Assembly (NCBI GenBank): GCA_965153455.1
Contig: OZ234500.1
Location: 7,998,001-8,062,000 of the forward strand
Reading direction: 5' to 3'
DNA length: 64,000 bases
Source of the DNA: Sphagnum compactum
Lineage: Eukaryota; Bryophyta; Sphagnopsida; Sphagnales
Position numbers and translations under genes: made by a program. Positions 11,644 through 23,589 of this stretch are shown piece after piece. The notes beneath the pieces are model-generated. The model ran no database searches and had not been told where the DNA came from. It saw only the letters and a program-made list of their open reading frames with translations. Within the stretch, counting starts at the first letter, position 1. Each line of letters begins with the position of its first letter.

Positions 11644-12136
11644 GGTGCGGATCCCATCCTGCAGTTGGAGCGGCCCTTGTTCGAGATTCAGTCAGCCGGA
11701 GAGACAGTCTTGCCAGAGAGTGATGGTGCCATAGACGGTCATCTCACGGAAGCGGGTCTCATCTTCCATCTCATGAAAGATGTTCCCGGACTCATCTCCA
11801 AGAACATTGAGAAGTTCCTGAACGACACCAGGAAAGTTGCAAACTCCCCAAGCTGGAATGACATGTTCTGGGCTGTTCACCCAGGGGGACCTGCTATCCC
11901 AGACCGAGAAGCTCAAACTCACTTCTGACAAATTGCAGGGAAGTCGAGACATTCTGTCAGAAATGGCAACATGTCTAGTGCTTCCGTGCCTTTTGTGCTC
12001 GACCAAATCCGCCATCGCTCCACGCTCTTGGGTTCTTCCACTACTGGTGAAGGAAGTGATTATGGCTTCCTCATTGGTTTCGGACCTGGTCTCACTCTGG
12101 AAGTTCTGGTTCTACGAAGTGCCCACTGCTGAGTAG
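11644..12136 (+). pseudogene. truncated chalcone synthase pseudogene
   Basis: This matches the 3' half of exon 2 of the intact chalcone synthase at 22767-23269. Homology begins abruptly at GGTGCGGATCCC, so exon 1, the intron and the catalytic Cys region are absent. Long stretches are near-identical ([20 protein letters not shown]). Lesions seen by eye: an 8-base net deletion just after HPGGPAI that shifts the frame into a stop, a 1-base deletion at the SEYGNMSS block, and a 2-base deletion near the end. No enzyme can be made from it. It heads a longer duplicated block that continues into the former 3' flank. Confidence 0.93.
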
Positions 12137-13470
12137 ATCTTTATTCTGAATGTTTTCTCATTCAAGTTCATGATATTCCAGCTCGAGCTGATGCTTCAAA
12201 GGTTCACAACAACAAAATTGTGCAACTGTAAACTTGTGTTTCATTCATGAATTGCTAATTCAAGTGCACAACAACAATAAAATTGCACATTTGCAAACTT
12301 GTCATGGAAAAAAAGTACATGATCATAATTATATGTACGATTCGAGCATTACGTTGCACCTGATTCTTCCTCGTGTCTGCATGTATCATGATTGGAAGCA
12401 CTTAGTCTCCAAATACATTGAAAAAGCTTGAATGAATGAATCAAAACCCATCATAAAATTATAGATTTTTTAATATATATATAAAATTTTCTTTAAAATT
12501 TTCTTTATTTTGAATTAATATTTTTTAATTTTGCATTGTAAAAGTAAGTTTTAAGTAGATTTTTATAAATATAAATAACTTTTGAAGCCTTTTTTTTTTT
12601 TTAGAGTGACGTTTGTTTTAAATATGTGTCATGTACATTTTATTAAAGAGAAAGTAAAATTTATTCTTTTTTTTTTCTTTGAGTATATAATGATCTTTAT
12701 GTTATAATTTTACAAAAAATTATTTTATTAAATTTTCTAATCAAAAAGTATTTTTGAACACCATATTGACTAGTCAAATTCAAAAATACTTGTTTCTTAC
12801 TTTTATTATTTCAAAAAAATTCAAAATTTGTATTCAACTTAATATAAACCCAATGGAAAACATCATAATTTCAAAATGAAATTTAAATAAAATTTGAATT
12901 TATTTTTTGTGTTTTTATCAGAAAATTGTTTCATTTTTTATTGCATTTTAGTTTAAGGACATTTAATCATATACTTTACCATGCTTTCATGATTTTGATA
13001 AAGATGTCATAGTGGCAAAATCCTTGCCAACCATTGCAAGTGCAATTGAAGACAACATCAAAGGGTGCAGCCAAAGTTAACATGTTTTCACAAGTTGCAC
13101 CAATGACAATTTGACCCATACCACTCAATAAGAGATTTGATGATGCAAGACCACAAGTAGGAGGATCATCAAAAGAGATTTTTGTCAAAGCTTCACAAGG
13201 CAAATCATAAACAAGTAAAAATCACAAAGACAAACATACATGGTTTGTCGTTGTTGTTTCATGTGTTTTGCATGATATAGTCCTTTTGAATGTAACAAAA
13301 TTGAATGGATGATCCTCGATACTACAAAATGGCAAGAGAGACAAAGAGCTTCAGATTACATCGCTTCTAATAATCATGCCAATGTAGTCTTCTCCATCTA
13401 TGTCAAGGTAGTGGGAATGGTTTGGACTCCTCACAAATCACAATAAATCCATAGCAATCAAAGACATTAT
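11644..13470 (+). repeat. upstream arm of a segmental duplication (partner 22767-25645)
   Basis: Matching segments in order: 11644-12136 with 22767-23269 (chalcone synthase exon), 12137-12310 with 23270-23425 (3' flank), 12308-12435 with about 24043-24151, and 12987-13470 with about 25187-25645. Order and orientation are kept over the blocks. One short piece near 13090-13110 matches 24956-24990 in inverted orientation, showing local rearrangement. The stretch 12440-12960 is extremely AT-rich and has no counterpart. The downstream segments have no protein I can identify on either strand. Confidence 0.85.
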
Positions 13471-16400
13471 AACATATTCAATCAATTTTTGGAATTCTTC
13501 ATCCATAGTAGCACAATTGTGGACACATTCAATGCAAACAATAACGTTGTTATTCACACTATTGTTGTAATGGTTTAATTTCTGAACGAACAACAATATA
13601 ACAAAAAAAAAAGTGTAAAGTTAATTATTGCATGTTACAACTTACGTACAATTACATGCTTACAATTTATTGGTATATTCAACTACATAGACCTAATTAC
13701 AATTAACTATTATTGCTTACAATTACCCAAAACCTAAAATATAAATGGTGTTACTTTACCTATTCTACAAAAGACCAGTTCCAATACGAAGACGTGAAAA
13801 TGTTCTCCACCCAATCCTCCCATTTTTTATATTCAAACTTTTTATACTATGTTAACCTTAATTTAAAACTATCAGTTGTATCCTTATTTCAATCATAATG
13901 ACACAACATGGTATGACAACATGTATGGCAACAACATAAATGGAGCAAGAATCCACTCCAAAAAAAGAGAAGTACAAGGTGGATGCCAAGTCATTTGAAC
14001 ATCATGTTTGGCTTTTATTTAAATTTGTCAAGCAGTTTGCAACCATTAATCTTATTATCAATTTTATTCCTCATCAATTTATGCTTGAGTTCTAAATGGC
14101 AAATGAGAGTTTACCTTTTCATTGGTTAATAACTATTTCAACTACTTTGTTTCATGGGCAAATTTGAATTTGGATAAAAGGGTGCATGATTGCAACCCTT
14201 GTGCCAATGTTCTTAGAATCTTAGTTTGCTAGGCCACTTTCCACCACAATAAATGCACATGACACCTTGTCGCCCCTTTGCAACTCTATTGTTATCCATG
14301 GGTGTTATTTGGAAGTTGGCATGTTGTCATTTTTTTATTAGTTTTTTTGAAACTTTATGTACATATTATCACACAAGGAACAAAACATTGACAACCCACA
14401 AACTTGTTATATATGACATAAACAAAATTTGATAATAAACTAGAAAAAGATTAAGGGTGTTTGGTACCTTCATCGCAACGAACTTCAATTTGAAATCATT
14501 GTAAAGCTTTGGAGTTACAAATTGCTTGACAAATTTCCCATACACCAAATTCACAAAATAACAAACCAACCCTTCAACAACTAGGTTTTTTAAATTTTTG
14601 TAAATAATGTGTTATCAAATTTGTTGACGTTGTTTTTTCCAACCATCAAATATCCTAACACCCATATCAGAATCCATGTCAATTAATATGATGAATCCCC
14701 CACAAAAATTTACAACTTTATTCAACATGCCATAATCTATTTTCAAAAATTAAAAATAATTTGATAATGAATTATCACTTTCGAAATTGAAGTGTTCATA
14801 AACTTATGTTCAAGTCTACATTGACTATGATAACATATGCATTTGAAACCCTATTAAAACCCTATTTTTTAATTTAATCCCTATGCCATAATCTTTTGCA
14901 TCAACAAAATTATAAGTTGCAAATTTTGTGGTAGACACCCAAGCATAATGCAAATATTTTTGCTTGTAACACACATTGAAGCAAGCTATTCATCACCATT
15001 GTTTTTTCCTACAAAAATTTTCAAAATCTAAACTTATGTTATATAAAACTAGAAAACCAAAGTACGAAAACAAGATAATGACAAGCAAATCCACGAAACA
15101 AGGTTAAATAAGATTCCCAACCAAATGTTCTTCAAACAAAATGATGTGAATAAGGTTATCCAAGCTTCCATGATTAAAATGGTCCTAAAATTTTATGGAC
15201 ATCACTTGGGATTGATGTCAACTTTAAACCTAAAGCAAAAAAAAAACAAATAGCAAAGCCACAATTACGTAACTAACAACCTTCTAAGTACTAACAACAC
15301 CAATGCATATGCAACCCACACTTGCACCAAAACCACACCACAAGCAACAGTACAATTGCCTTTTACTATTATGATAACAAATAAACCAAATCAAGAAAAC
15401 AACCAAAAACAACCACCCACTAAATAAATAAATAAAAGTTAAACAAACATGGTTGATTTGAATAGAAGTTGCAAACATATGAGTTGAAATAAACATGATT
15501 CCTTATAATGTATGTTGTTCATAAGAAATTCATAATCCATTCATTTGAAAGGGGTGGATTGTTGTGGGTGAGAAGCAAAAAGCAACGTTGCATGAAAAGT
15601 AAGAATTGAGAAAAACCTTTTGAATGCGGACTAAAAGATAAACACTCGATCGTTATATTTGACCTTGCAATTTGAGAATGGAAACTTCATGTAAGATGAT
15701 AAAAGATGGCATAAAAACTTCGATGTTCTTTACAATTATGTAAGATGATCAGAAACAAAAACTTTGATACTTTTTGCAAATCTTGAATGGAACACAAAAC
15801 ATGATTTAACCTTTAACCCTAAAAACATCAAGTACTAGTTTGGAACAAAAGCACAAAGCATCTTATGTCTCTTTGAAAAAATATTTAACCACCCCTTATA
15901 TTGAAAGTTGTAAAAATATTGCAAAATTCTACAAACATTGATTCTCTCTTTATTTTTTAAAAAACACACACACAAAGATAATGTGAGGCTTACCAAACTT
16001 AAAAGACAACAAACAAATGAAATAAAAAAAGCACCTTTTTCAGCATCTTGCTCTCCTTCCACAAGCCATAGTTGTTTAACTCATCATTCAACAAATTCCT
16101 ATGTTGATGCGCACCACATAAATGAAACATTTAGTAAAAATGCTGCATTCAAAGCTAGTGGCCATGGAAATCTTTGTATTCAACAAGTGAATGAGCAATA
16201 CACTACATAATCACACAACCTAGATTTTAGTTATGATAGTAATGCAATAGAAAAATGGGGCTGAAAGTGTGCCAAAAGTGTCACCCATGATGTCTGTTTG
16301 CTTCATCTTTCAGCAAAAACCCTTAACCCTAAACCTAATGAACATAAAACCTTGAGTATTTCAAAGGGTACAAACCCAGGGTTTTGTTAAAGAACCTCAA

Positions 16401-18919
16401 CTCCTTTGAATGCAGGTTTGGGTGCTAGAATGCACGTTTGAAATTTTGTTGTTGTCAGGTAGGGGGGAAGGGGTGAGTACCAGATTTCTTAGGGTGCTAA
16501 AAATGGGGGTGGGTGTGGGTACTTAATTTTGTTGGTACCCAGCAATTATACCTATAAACCGAGCATAATACCCAGTCAAATACCCAACATGATCCAGGTA
16601 CCTACCCAACACTGGTTTAAAGCTGTATATGTAGACACTAAACACCCCCCCTCCCCGCCCACCTTGGCCCAAAACTCAGCTAGCTCTGCAAACTGTTGTT
16701 GGTGAATGGAAAACCATAGTCGGTAAATACAGGTGGCCGTCAATTGAGTTGGGCAATGATCACAATCATGGGTTTATATCATTAGTTCTAAAGCAGTCAA
16801 GAGTTGAATCTGCAGTCCCAACTTCCACCAAGTCATTGCAACTGCACAGAACAACAACTTGACTGGTGAACTCGCAAAGTGGGTTGTCGTTGGTTGAAGA
16901 AAATTGCCCAGCACCTAACTTAAAAGTTACAAGTGCACCCACCCACGTATATGACACACTACAAGTGAGCTTTGGAAGTTTGGATATTACGATAGATATT
17001 ACCTGACTAGCAGTAAGTTTTCTTCAGCATGAAAGGAGATGGGCATATAACCTTGCATATGTGTGTGCACCCCCCACCCTGCCACCCACACACACACTCT
17101 TTCTCCCTCTTTAACTTCATGCGAGCCACATGTCCATTGACAAAGAAGGGCAAGTCTACCACAGACAAATCTGTAGTCAAAAGCAAACACATAATTTGTT
17201 CAATTCCATGTAATGGTCTATGAATTGTCTGGATACCACCAGAAAATTTGTTATTGGGTTGCATTTTCTGCATATTGTCTGTCTCCTTTCCTTTTCTCTC
17301 TCTCAAAAGAAGAGGAAAAATTTCCCATACGTGTTTTTTCTGCCTTGTCACTTCACAAATTCTAGGAATACCATTTTCTTCTTGTCCTTAGTTAAAAATT
17401 CATAAGTAAACTCAAAGCATTATTGTCCAGAAGACCCTTTGGATCTTGACACTAAAATTCATGCATATCATCATGCATGTATTATGTCTGGTACTACAAT
17501 TTTGTTGAAGCCTTCTGTGACTCTCCATAACCAGAGAAACTTATGCAGTATTCAAGTTGTTACACCGAAATCCATTAGTTTTTAATTTTTTGAGAGTCAT
17601 TTGAACTTCATGTGGTGCTCTATCTGCTGCAACAAAATCTTAATTTGGTCAAAGGTCTCAAGAAAGCCCAACAAATTTTCTTTTTGTGAGCATTCCCACT
17701 TCACACTTTTGGTCCTTGATTTGCCTCCCCCCCCTCTAAAAAGAGTTCAAATCTGACTAGATGACATTGCTGACCTTATCTATTTGATATTGCTGATGCC
17801 AGGAGGAGTGGGATTTCCCTCCCGGGAGGGAGTTTCCTTATTTTGTTGGTTGTTTTGGGTTGTTCCAGGAGGAAGATGATGTAACCGTGCCAACCATAAA
17901 TAAACCAAAGCACCCAGAAAAGGGGGAATACAAGGAATAAAATGGAAGGACTGGCCACTACCAAGAAGACAAAGAACCACCGAAGAGGGCAAACCACAAG
18001 GGGAACATCAAGTTCCCAAATCCCCCTCCTGTCATGAGAAGCATATCAAATAAGGAAAGGGGAGGATCTCCTGAAAGGAAGCCTAGCCTCGAAGAACCCT
18101 CACCAGGAAGATGGGTTTATTCATCGAGTGTTTTGATTGTTGGTTGGACCAAGATGGGTTTATTCATTGGGTGTTTTGGTTGTTCAAGGGGCAAAGATAG
18201 ATGAGTTTAATCAGTTGGTACCCCCAAAATAACGGACCCCAAGGCAGGTAACTCCTCTTGGAGTGGGAATTGCTCAAATCCTGAAAGTTGAAATTTGTAA
18301 GAAAAACAAACAAACAAACAAACAAAAAAACAACACCAACTGTCAACAACACTGCCTACCTCTAGATTTTATCTCCTTGATCTATCAAATCTGTTTTCCC
18401 AGGTGCAAATCATGAGTTGGAAAAAACATTTCCAACCATCATGGATTGAGTATCACAAAATTGAGAAAAAGAAAACCTGATCATGACACAAGCTATTGAG
18501 ATTGTGAAGTTTTTATCCAAATGTTAAAAAATCACTAGATTGTTCCATGAATGTTTTTTTGCAGCAAAATTTGTAATTTTTCAACAATAAAATTGGGATT
18601 AAAAAATAAAATCTATAGTGTATATGGGACCATTTCGGCTAATTTTTTGGGAGAAAAATAGCCAAATTTTTTATATCACAAAATTGAAAGGAAAATAAAA
18701 AACCCTGATTATGACACAAGCTGTTGAAACTTCAGAATTTTGTCCAGTTGTTAAAAATTTACTGAATCATCATCATGTTTTCTCCTTCCAGTTTTTTAGG
18801 GCACCAGATTTCATAGCTAAATTTCTGGGTCGCTGTACATAATTAAAGATACCTAGTCCTTAGTTAGTGCACCTTGGACATAATTCCAATGCGTTTGAAC
18901 TATTCATCTTTTGATGATA
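13471..18919. other. AT-rich spacer with minor repeats, no gene
   Basis: No frame here reads like a known protein. Visible structure: a perfect palindrome CCCTCCCGGGAGGG at 17817-17830; a two-copy 43-bp tandem (AAGATGGGTTTATTCAT...) at 18108-18190; and a diverged direct repeat, 18451-18560 against 18673-18780 (TATCACAAAATTGA..., ...ATGACACAAGCT). A relatively GC-rich patch at 17800-18120 is not coding as far as I can see. Confidence 0.4.
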
Positions 18920-19717
18920 CTAGTTTGAACCCCCTGCCTAATGCACAGGTGTGTTATTTCAACAATGTTTGGTTCATGTTTTAGTTTTTTTTTAAAAACT
19001 TTTATCTTTTTTATTTTTTATTTTTATGTGTTCTCTGTTTTTATTATTATTTTGTATAATAAAAATAAAGTGTTTCTTTTTCACTTTTGTATTTTTGTTT
19101 ATTTGGATGCAAGTTTGAAGTTTGGAGAAAGAAGACACACCTCATTCTTTTTCAAGTAGGGTTTTTCTTCATTATTATAAGTTATATTTTTTCTTATTTT
19201 CTACTCTTTATTTGGTTTCTTCTTTTTTGTAATCTTTTTCCTTTTAAAATGATTTTACTGTATTTCCCTTTCCTTGTTTCATTTGTTTCCATTCCTTTTT
19301 TATAGTTTTTGTGTTTTTACTTTTTTTTTGTTTATGTTTGTTTCATGTTTTAATTTATTCTATTCTTATTTCGTCTATCTTCATTTTTTTTCTATTTTTA
19401 TGCGTTTTTTTCAAGTATGGTTTTTTTTCTCTTTCTTTTGCTCTCGGTTTTGTTTCTTATTTTTTGTCATCTATTTTTAAATTTTCTTTTAAGATTATTT
19501 TACTGTATTTCCCTTTTTTGTTTCATGTTTAAGTGTTTACAAAAAGTTTCTAATTGTTAAAGTGTTTTTCTGTTTTTAATTTTTTTCTAGTTTTTTCCTT
19601 ATTAAAATATATATTTGTTTTGTTTGGATGGATGACGGGACGGATGACAGGATGGATGACGGACGGATGGATGGATGGAAAGCTTCATTTCATCCCGACG
19701 TCCTTTACTATATGTAA
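18920..19717 (-). mobile_element. Helitron-like non-autonomous element, copy 1
   Basis: This closely matches 25980-26894 end to end. Read on the minus strand, it starts TTACATATAGTAAAGGACG after an A and ends CCTGTGCATTAGGCAGG...CTAG before a T. An A/T target, a small GC-rich hairpin near the 3' end and a CTAG terminus are Helitron hallmarks. The 5' end is TT rather than the usual TC, and no Rep/helicase reading frame is present. The interior is a T-rich run on the plus strand (A-rich on the minus strand), ending in GGATGGATGACGGACGGATG-type repeats near 19630-19678. The class assignment is inference; the two-copy repeat and its ends are seen directly. Confidence 0.6.
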
Positions 19718-19781
19718 TTAGCTTGAGGGGATTCAAGCCTTGAGCTGCAGTCCCAGCCTTAGCAGTTGACAACAGTTACAC

Positions 19782-20161
19782 GTAAGGCCCCCTTTACACT
19801 AAGAGTCAGGGCCAATTTTCAACCCAAATCCAGCATTCCTATTGGTGAGAAAGTTGAAATCGGCCCCCAAGGCCTTTACAATAGGAGTCAAGGTTAAAAT
19901 CTTTAAAAAAACAATTCAACTGCCCCCAAGTACTAATAAATGCTGAACTTTACGGCCATGTATTGGCCCCAAGGCTGGAAAAAGGATACCATCAAATTTG
20001 GGAGGCCAATTTGCAACCCTTGGGGCCAATGTTCCAGCATGTATTAATATCCTCGCATCAATGTTCTAGCATTTACTAGTAATTTGGGGCCAATTTGCAA
20101 CCCAAAAATGCTCAAAGTCGGCCCCAAGTTTTTTGGCCTTGACTCCTAGTGTAGGCCTTAC
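19782..20161. mobile_element. TIR element (MITE-like), about 380 bp
   Basis: The left end GTAAGGCC(CCCTTT)ACACTAAGAGTCAGGGCCAA pairs with the reverse complement of the right end, GTAAGGCCTACACTAGGAGTCAAGGCCAA. There is no coding capacity. An internal near-copy of the terminal motif (AAGGCCTTTACAATAGGAGTC) at about 19878-19898 suggests a composite or nested origin. No convincing target-site duplication was found, so the superfamily is open. Confidence 0.75.
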
Positions 20162-21159
20162 TGTAATAAGTTGTTTAAACCTAGTAGGTCCATTCAATAT
20201 ATTTTTTAATTTTTCTGATGTTGGGTCATTGGCTAGCATCCGAAGAGGGATTTAGTATTAAATGTCGTCAAAAATGTGTCTAAATAGTTTTTAAAATGCT
20301 ACCAAACTAAAATCAGAGTCAAGATGTGGCAAACCCTAAAACCCAATTTTGTTTTTCTCAAAAATTGGCAAATTTTTTCAGAAAAAATGAATATACATTG
20401 CCACGGAATATTTCTTTTTAATTTTGAATTTTCTCATTTTTGCAAGATTTTGCCCAAAAAAGCGCTGAGCAGGTCTCAGCAAGTCTACATTATTATGAAA
20501 AAAGAAATTCAAGACTTTTGAGATATTATTTAGGTGTACTTTTAACAAGTAAAAAGTATACCATAATAATCATTTCTCAATGGTGAATATGCCAAAAATC
20601 TTAGAAGAAAAGATATTAAATATTTGGCATCTTGAAGTGCCTTGACCTGCTAGGCTACTACAGTAATCCATCTGAAATTAGCGCTAGAGAAATTATATCA
20701 AAGATAGAGTGGAAATTGACATGCAATCATGGGTTGTTCATGATTTGATTTTGGCGTTGATTGTGCATTATTGATTAAATGGCTGGATTCATCACAAACT
20801 TATAGCAGCACAATATATAAAATTATGATCATCAACTGAATAGAGTTCGGAATTGATCAGGACAATTATTAGACTGCAAGTAAGAGACCTTTGAGCTTTG
20901 ATCAGTCTTTTGAACAGAGTCCTGAGCTAGATTCAAGGAGCAGCTAGCAGTTCTGAAAGATCTAGAATATTCAAGATGAGCAGGACTCATGAAGATGACA
21001 AGCATCTAGATTCAAGAGTGCGAGTATCATCATGGATTTAATTCACAAACTCATTTCATTGTTGCAAATAATATTATGTTGATCAATATCTGCGAATTTC
21101 ATAGATGTAGTGTGTAAATGATCTGTTGATTCAAACGTTTATGTCACCACAAATTCAGT
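20162..21159. other. spacer upstream of chalcone synthase, nothing recognised
   Basis: About 1 kb whose AT content falls toward the chalcone synthase promoter. No gene-like frame or clear repeat was seen. Confidence 0.4.
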
Positions 21160-21161
21160 TG

Positions 21162-21193
<32 letters not shown>

Positions 21194-21625
21194 CACACTT
21201 TCTAACTTGGATCGAGGAAATTCTGCGTGTCGTCAGAAATTCCGCGAGTGCTACGTTTGACTCGTGTGATCAACTCATGCATCTAGCACAGCAGCAGCAG
21301 CAGCAACGTCCAGACTTTCTCTGGGACTATAAAATTACTAGCCCACTCTTCTCATCTCCTCATCTCATCAACTACTACAAGTTCCAATTCTCTCAACTCT
21401 TTTCCTAATTCCCGGTTTCACGTCTTAAATAACTACAGCTAGTCGATCCAGCAAGCGCAACTTCTCATCAAAAACCAGTTCAGCAGCATTCCAGTATACA
21501 CTGTGTGTAAGAATCACACTCGTATAAACAACTAGATTTGATTCAGCAATACGTCTTCTCAGCAGCTCCAACAGCAACCTAGAGGAAATCTTCTACTTGT
21601 CCAGTGCAAAGTGAATATTTTTGCC
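21160..21625 (+). promoter_or_regulatory. chalcone synthase promoter and 5' leader
   Basis: A TATAAAAT box lies at 21328-21335, which would place transcription start near 21360 and leave a leader of about 265 bases. Upstream are a (TGCC)n microsatellite at 21160-21194 and an AGC repeat near 21289-21304. A CATGCA (RY-like) word occurs near 21277. I see no clean G-box or MYB-box pair of the kind known from flowering-plant chalcone synthase promoters. Confidence 0.6.
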
Positions 21626-23269
21626 ATGGCACCTAGTGGGGAGATCAGCAACGATGTTGATGTGGCACAGGGTGCAGCAGTCGCAGTGGGTCGTGGGAAT
21701 AACATTCACAACAAGAGGATGATCAGGAGTCAGCAGCCAGCTGAAGGACCCGCGACTGTGCTGGGCATTGGCACTGCTGTTCCACCCACGGAGTTCCCTC
21801 AGAGCAGTTACCCTGATCTTTTCTTCGACATTTGCAATTGCAACGAGAAAACAGAACTCAAGGCCAAGTTCAAGCGCATTTGTAAGGCTCCCGCAACGCA
21901 CATCACCATCAGTACTCCTGAGACTGTACTGAAGTGATATCAAAAGAAATGTGTATTCTTTATGTATACTAATCTACTGAAGTGACATCAAAAGAAATGT
22001 GTATTCTTCATGTATACTAATCTGATCAGAGTCAATGAGAAACTTTGCCACCTGCAGCTGAAACTGAGATTTTGCACTGGATCTAGCTGCCGGCGGAATG
22101 CCGAGAATGTTTATATGAGAAGCTGGGGAACGTCATGAAGAAGTTCAAAAGCTAGCTAGCTAGCTAATCCTGGTCCGGACGTCATTTCATGGAGCTAGTT
22201 TCTGGACGTACAATCTTCTGCTTGCAATGGAAATCATGACATGGGGTGAATGTGTTGATTGCTTTCTGCAGGTGAGAAATCGGGGATCAGGAAACGACAC
22301 TTGTTTCTCACAGAGGAGATTCTGAAAGCCAATCCCAGTATCTGCACCTACATGGAGGCGTCTCTGAACGTGCGGCACGACATTGTGGTAGTTCAAGTTC
22401 CGAAGCTGGCACATGAGGCCGCCGTGAAAGCAATCAAAGAATGGGGACGACCCAAATCCGAGATCACGCATGTAGTGTTTGCGACGACGAGTGGCGTCAA
22501 CATGCCTGGCGCGGATCACGCACTCGCCAAGCTCTTGGGACTTAAGCCCACCGTGAAGCGTGTGATGATGTACCAGACTGGTTGCTTTGGTGGTGCTTCC
22601 GTTCTGCGAGTGGCCAAAGACCTCGCGGAGAATAACAAAGGAGCACGAGTGCTCGTCACTTGCAGTGAAGTCACTGCCGTCACGTATCGTGCACCCAGCG
22701 AGAATCATCTCGATGGACTTGTGGGTTCTGCGCTTTTCGGAGACGGTGCTGCTTGTCTCATCGTGGGTGCGGATCCCATCCCGCAGTTGGAACGGCCCTT
22801 GTTCGAGATTCAGTCAGCCGGAGAGACAGTCTTGCCGGAGAGTGATGGCGCCATAGATGGTCATCTCACGGAAGCGGGTCTCATCTTCCATCTCATGAAA
22901 GATGTTCCCGGACTCATCTCCAAGAACATTGGGAAATTCCTGAACGAGGCGAGAAAAGTTGCAAATTCCCCAAGCTGGAATGACATGTTCTGGGCTGTTC
23001 ACCCAGGGGGGCCTGCCATCCTCGACCAGATTGAGGAGAAGCTCAAACTCACTTCTGACAAATTGCAGGGAAGTCGAGACATTCTGTCCGAATATGGCAA
23101 CATGTCTAGTGCTTCCGTGCTTTTCGTGCTCGACCAAATCCGCCATCGCTCCAAGTTCTTGGGTTCGTCCACTACTGGTGAAGGCAGTGATTATGGCTTC
23201 CTCATTGGTTTCGGACCTGGTCTCACTCTTGAAGTTCTAGTTCTACGAAGTGTGCCCACTGGTGAGTAG
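21626..23269 (+). CDS. CHS: chalcone synthase (type III polyketide synthase)
   Basis: Chalcone synthase condenses p-coumaroyl-CoA with three malonyl-CoA to naringenin chalcone, the entry step of flavonoid synthesis, in the cytosol. Exons 21626-21881 and 22272-23269 give 417 residues. The single phase-1 intron splits the Cys codon after FKRI, the conserved intron site of plant chalcone synthases. Catalytic residues are Cys190, His329 and Asn362; gatekeeper Phes are 241 and 291. Their spacing equals that of alfalfa CHS2 (C164, F215, F265, H303, N336) without gaps. The GFGPG loop is at 398-402. The active-site context TGCFGG and [16 protein letters not shown] resemble moss enzymes. The N terminus is about 25 residues longer than in typical flowering-plant enzymes. 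The start GCCATGGC has good context; an upstream in-frame GTG is not used. Related polyketide or stilbene synthases remain possible without assay. A 3'-truncated dead copy lies 10 kb upstream. Confidence 0.95.
21928..22023 (+). repeat. 48-bp tandem duplication in chalcone synthase intron
   Basis: Two adjacent copies (21928-21975 and 21976-22023) of ACTGAAGTGAYATCAAAAG... differ at two or three positions. It lies near the 5' end of the intron. Confidence 0.95.
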
Positions 23270-23334
23270 ATGTTCTTTCTGAATCCTTTCTTATTTTAGT
23301 TCATGATCATGCAGCTCGAGCTGATGCTTCAAAA

Positions 23335-23589
23335 GTTCACAACAACAAAATTGTGCAACTGCAAACTTGTGTTTCATTCATGAATTGCTAATTCAAGTTC
23401 ACAACAACAACAAAATTGTACAACTGCAAACATGTGTTTCATTCATGAATTGCTAATTCAAGTTCACAACCACAACAAAATTGTACAACTGCAAACTTGT
23501 GTTTCATTCATGAATTGCTAATTCAAGTTCACAACAACAACAAAATTGTACAACTGCAAACTTGTTTTTCATTCATGAATTGCTAATTC
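23335..23589 (+). repeat. four-copy 62-65-bp repeat in chalcone synthase 3' region
   Basis: Copies start at 23335, 23397, 23462 and 23527. Each has GTTCACAACAACAACAAAAT, TTGTRCAACTGCAAACWTGT and TTCATTCATGAATTGC. The pseudogene arm keeps fewer than two copies (12198-12303), so the array grew or shrank after the duplication. It probably lies within or just after the 3' UTR. Confidence 0.95.

Noticed and set aside
12976-13203. Frames kept open in both duplication arms (LSGMG...LAAPFDVV)
   Set aside because: Differences between arms are spread over all codon positions and one part is inverted between the arms; shared ancestry explains the shared frame.
18941-19532. Phe-rich plus-strand open frames as membrane proteins
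   Set aside because: They come from the T-rich interior of the Helitron-like element and appear in several frames at once.
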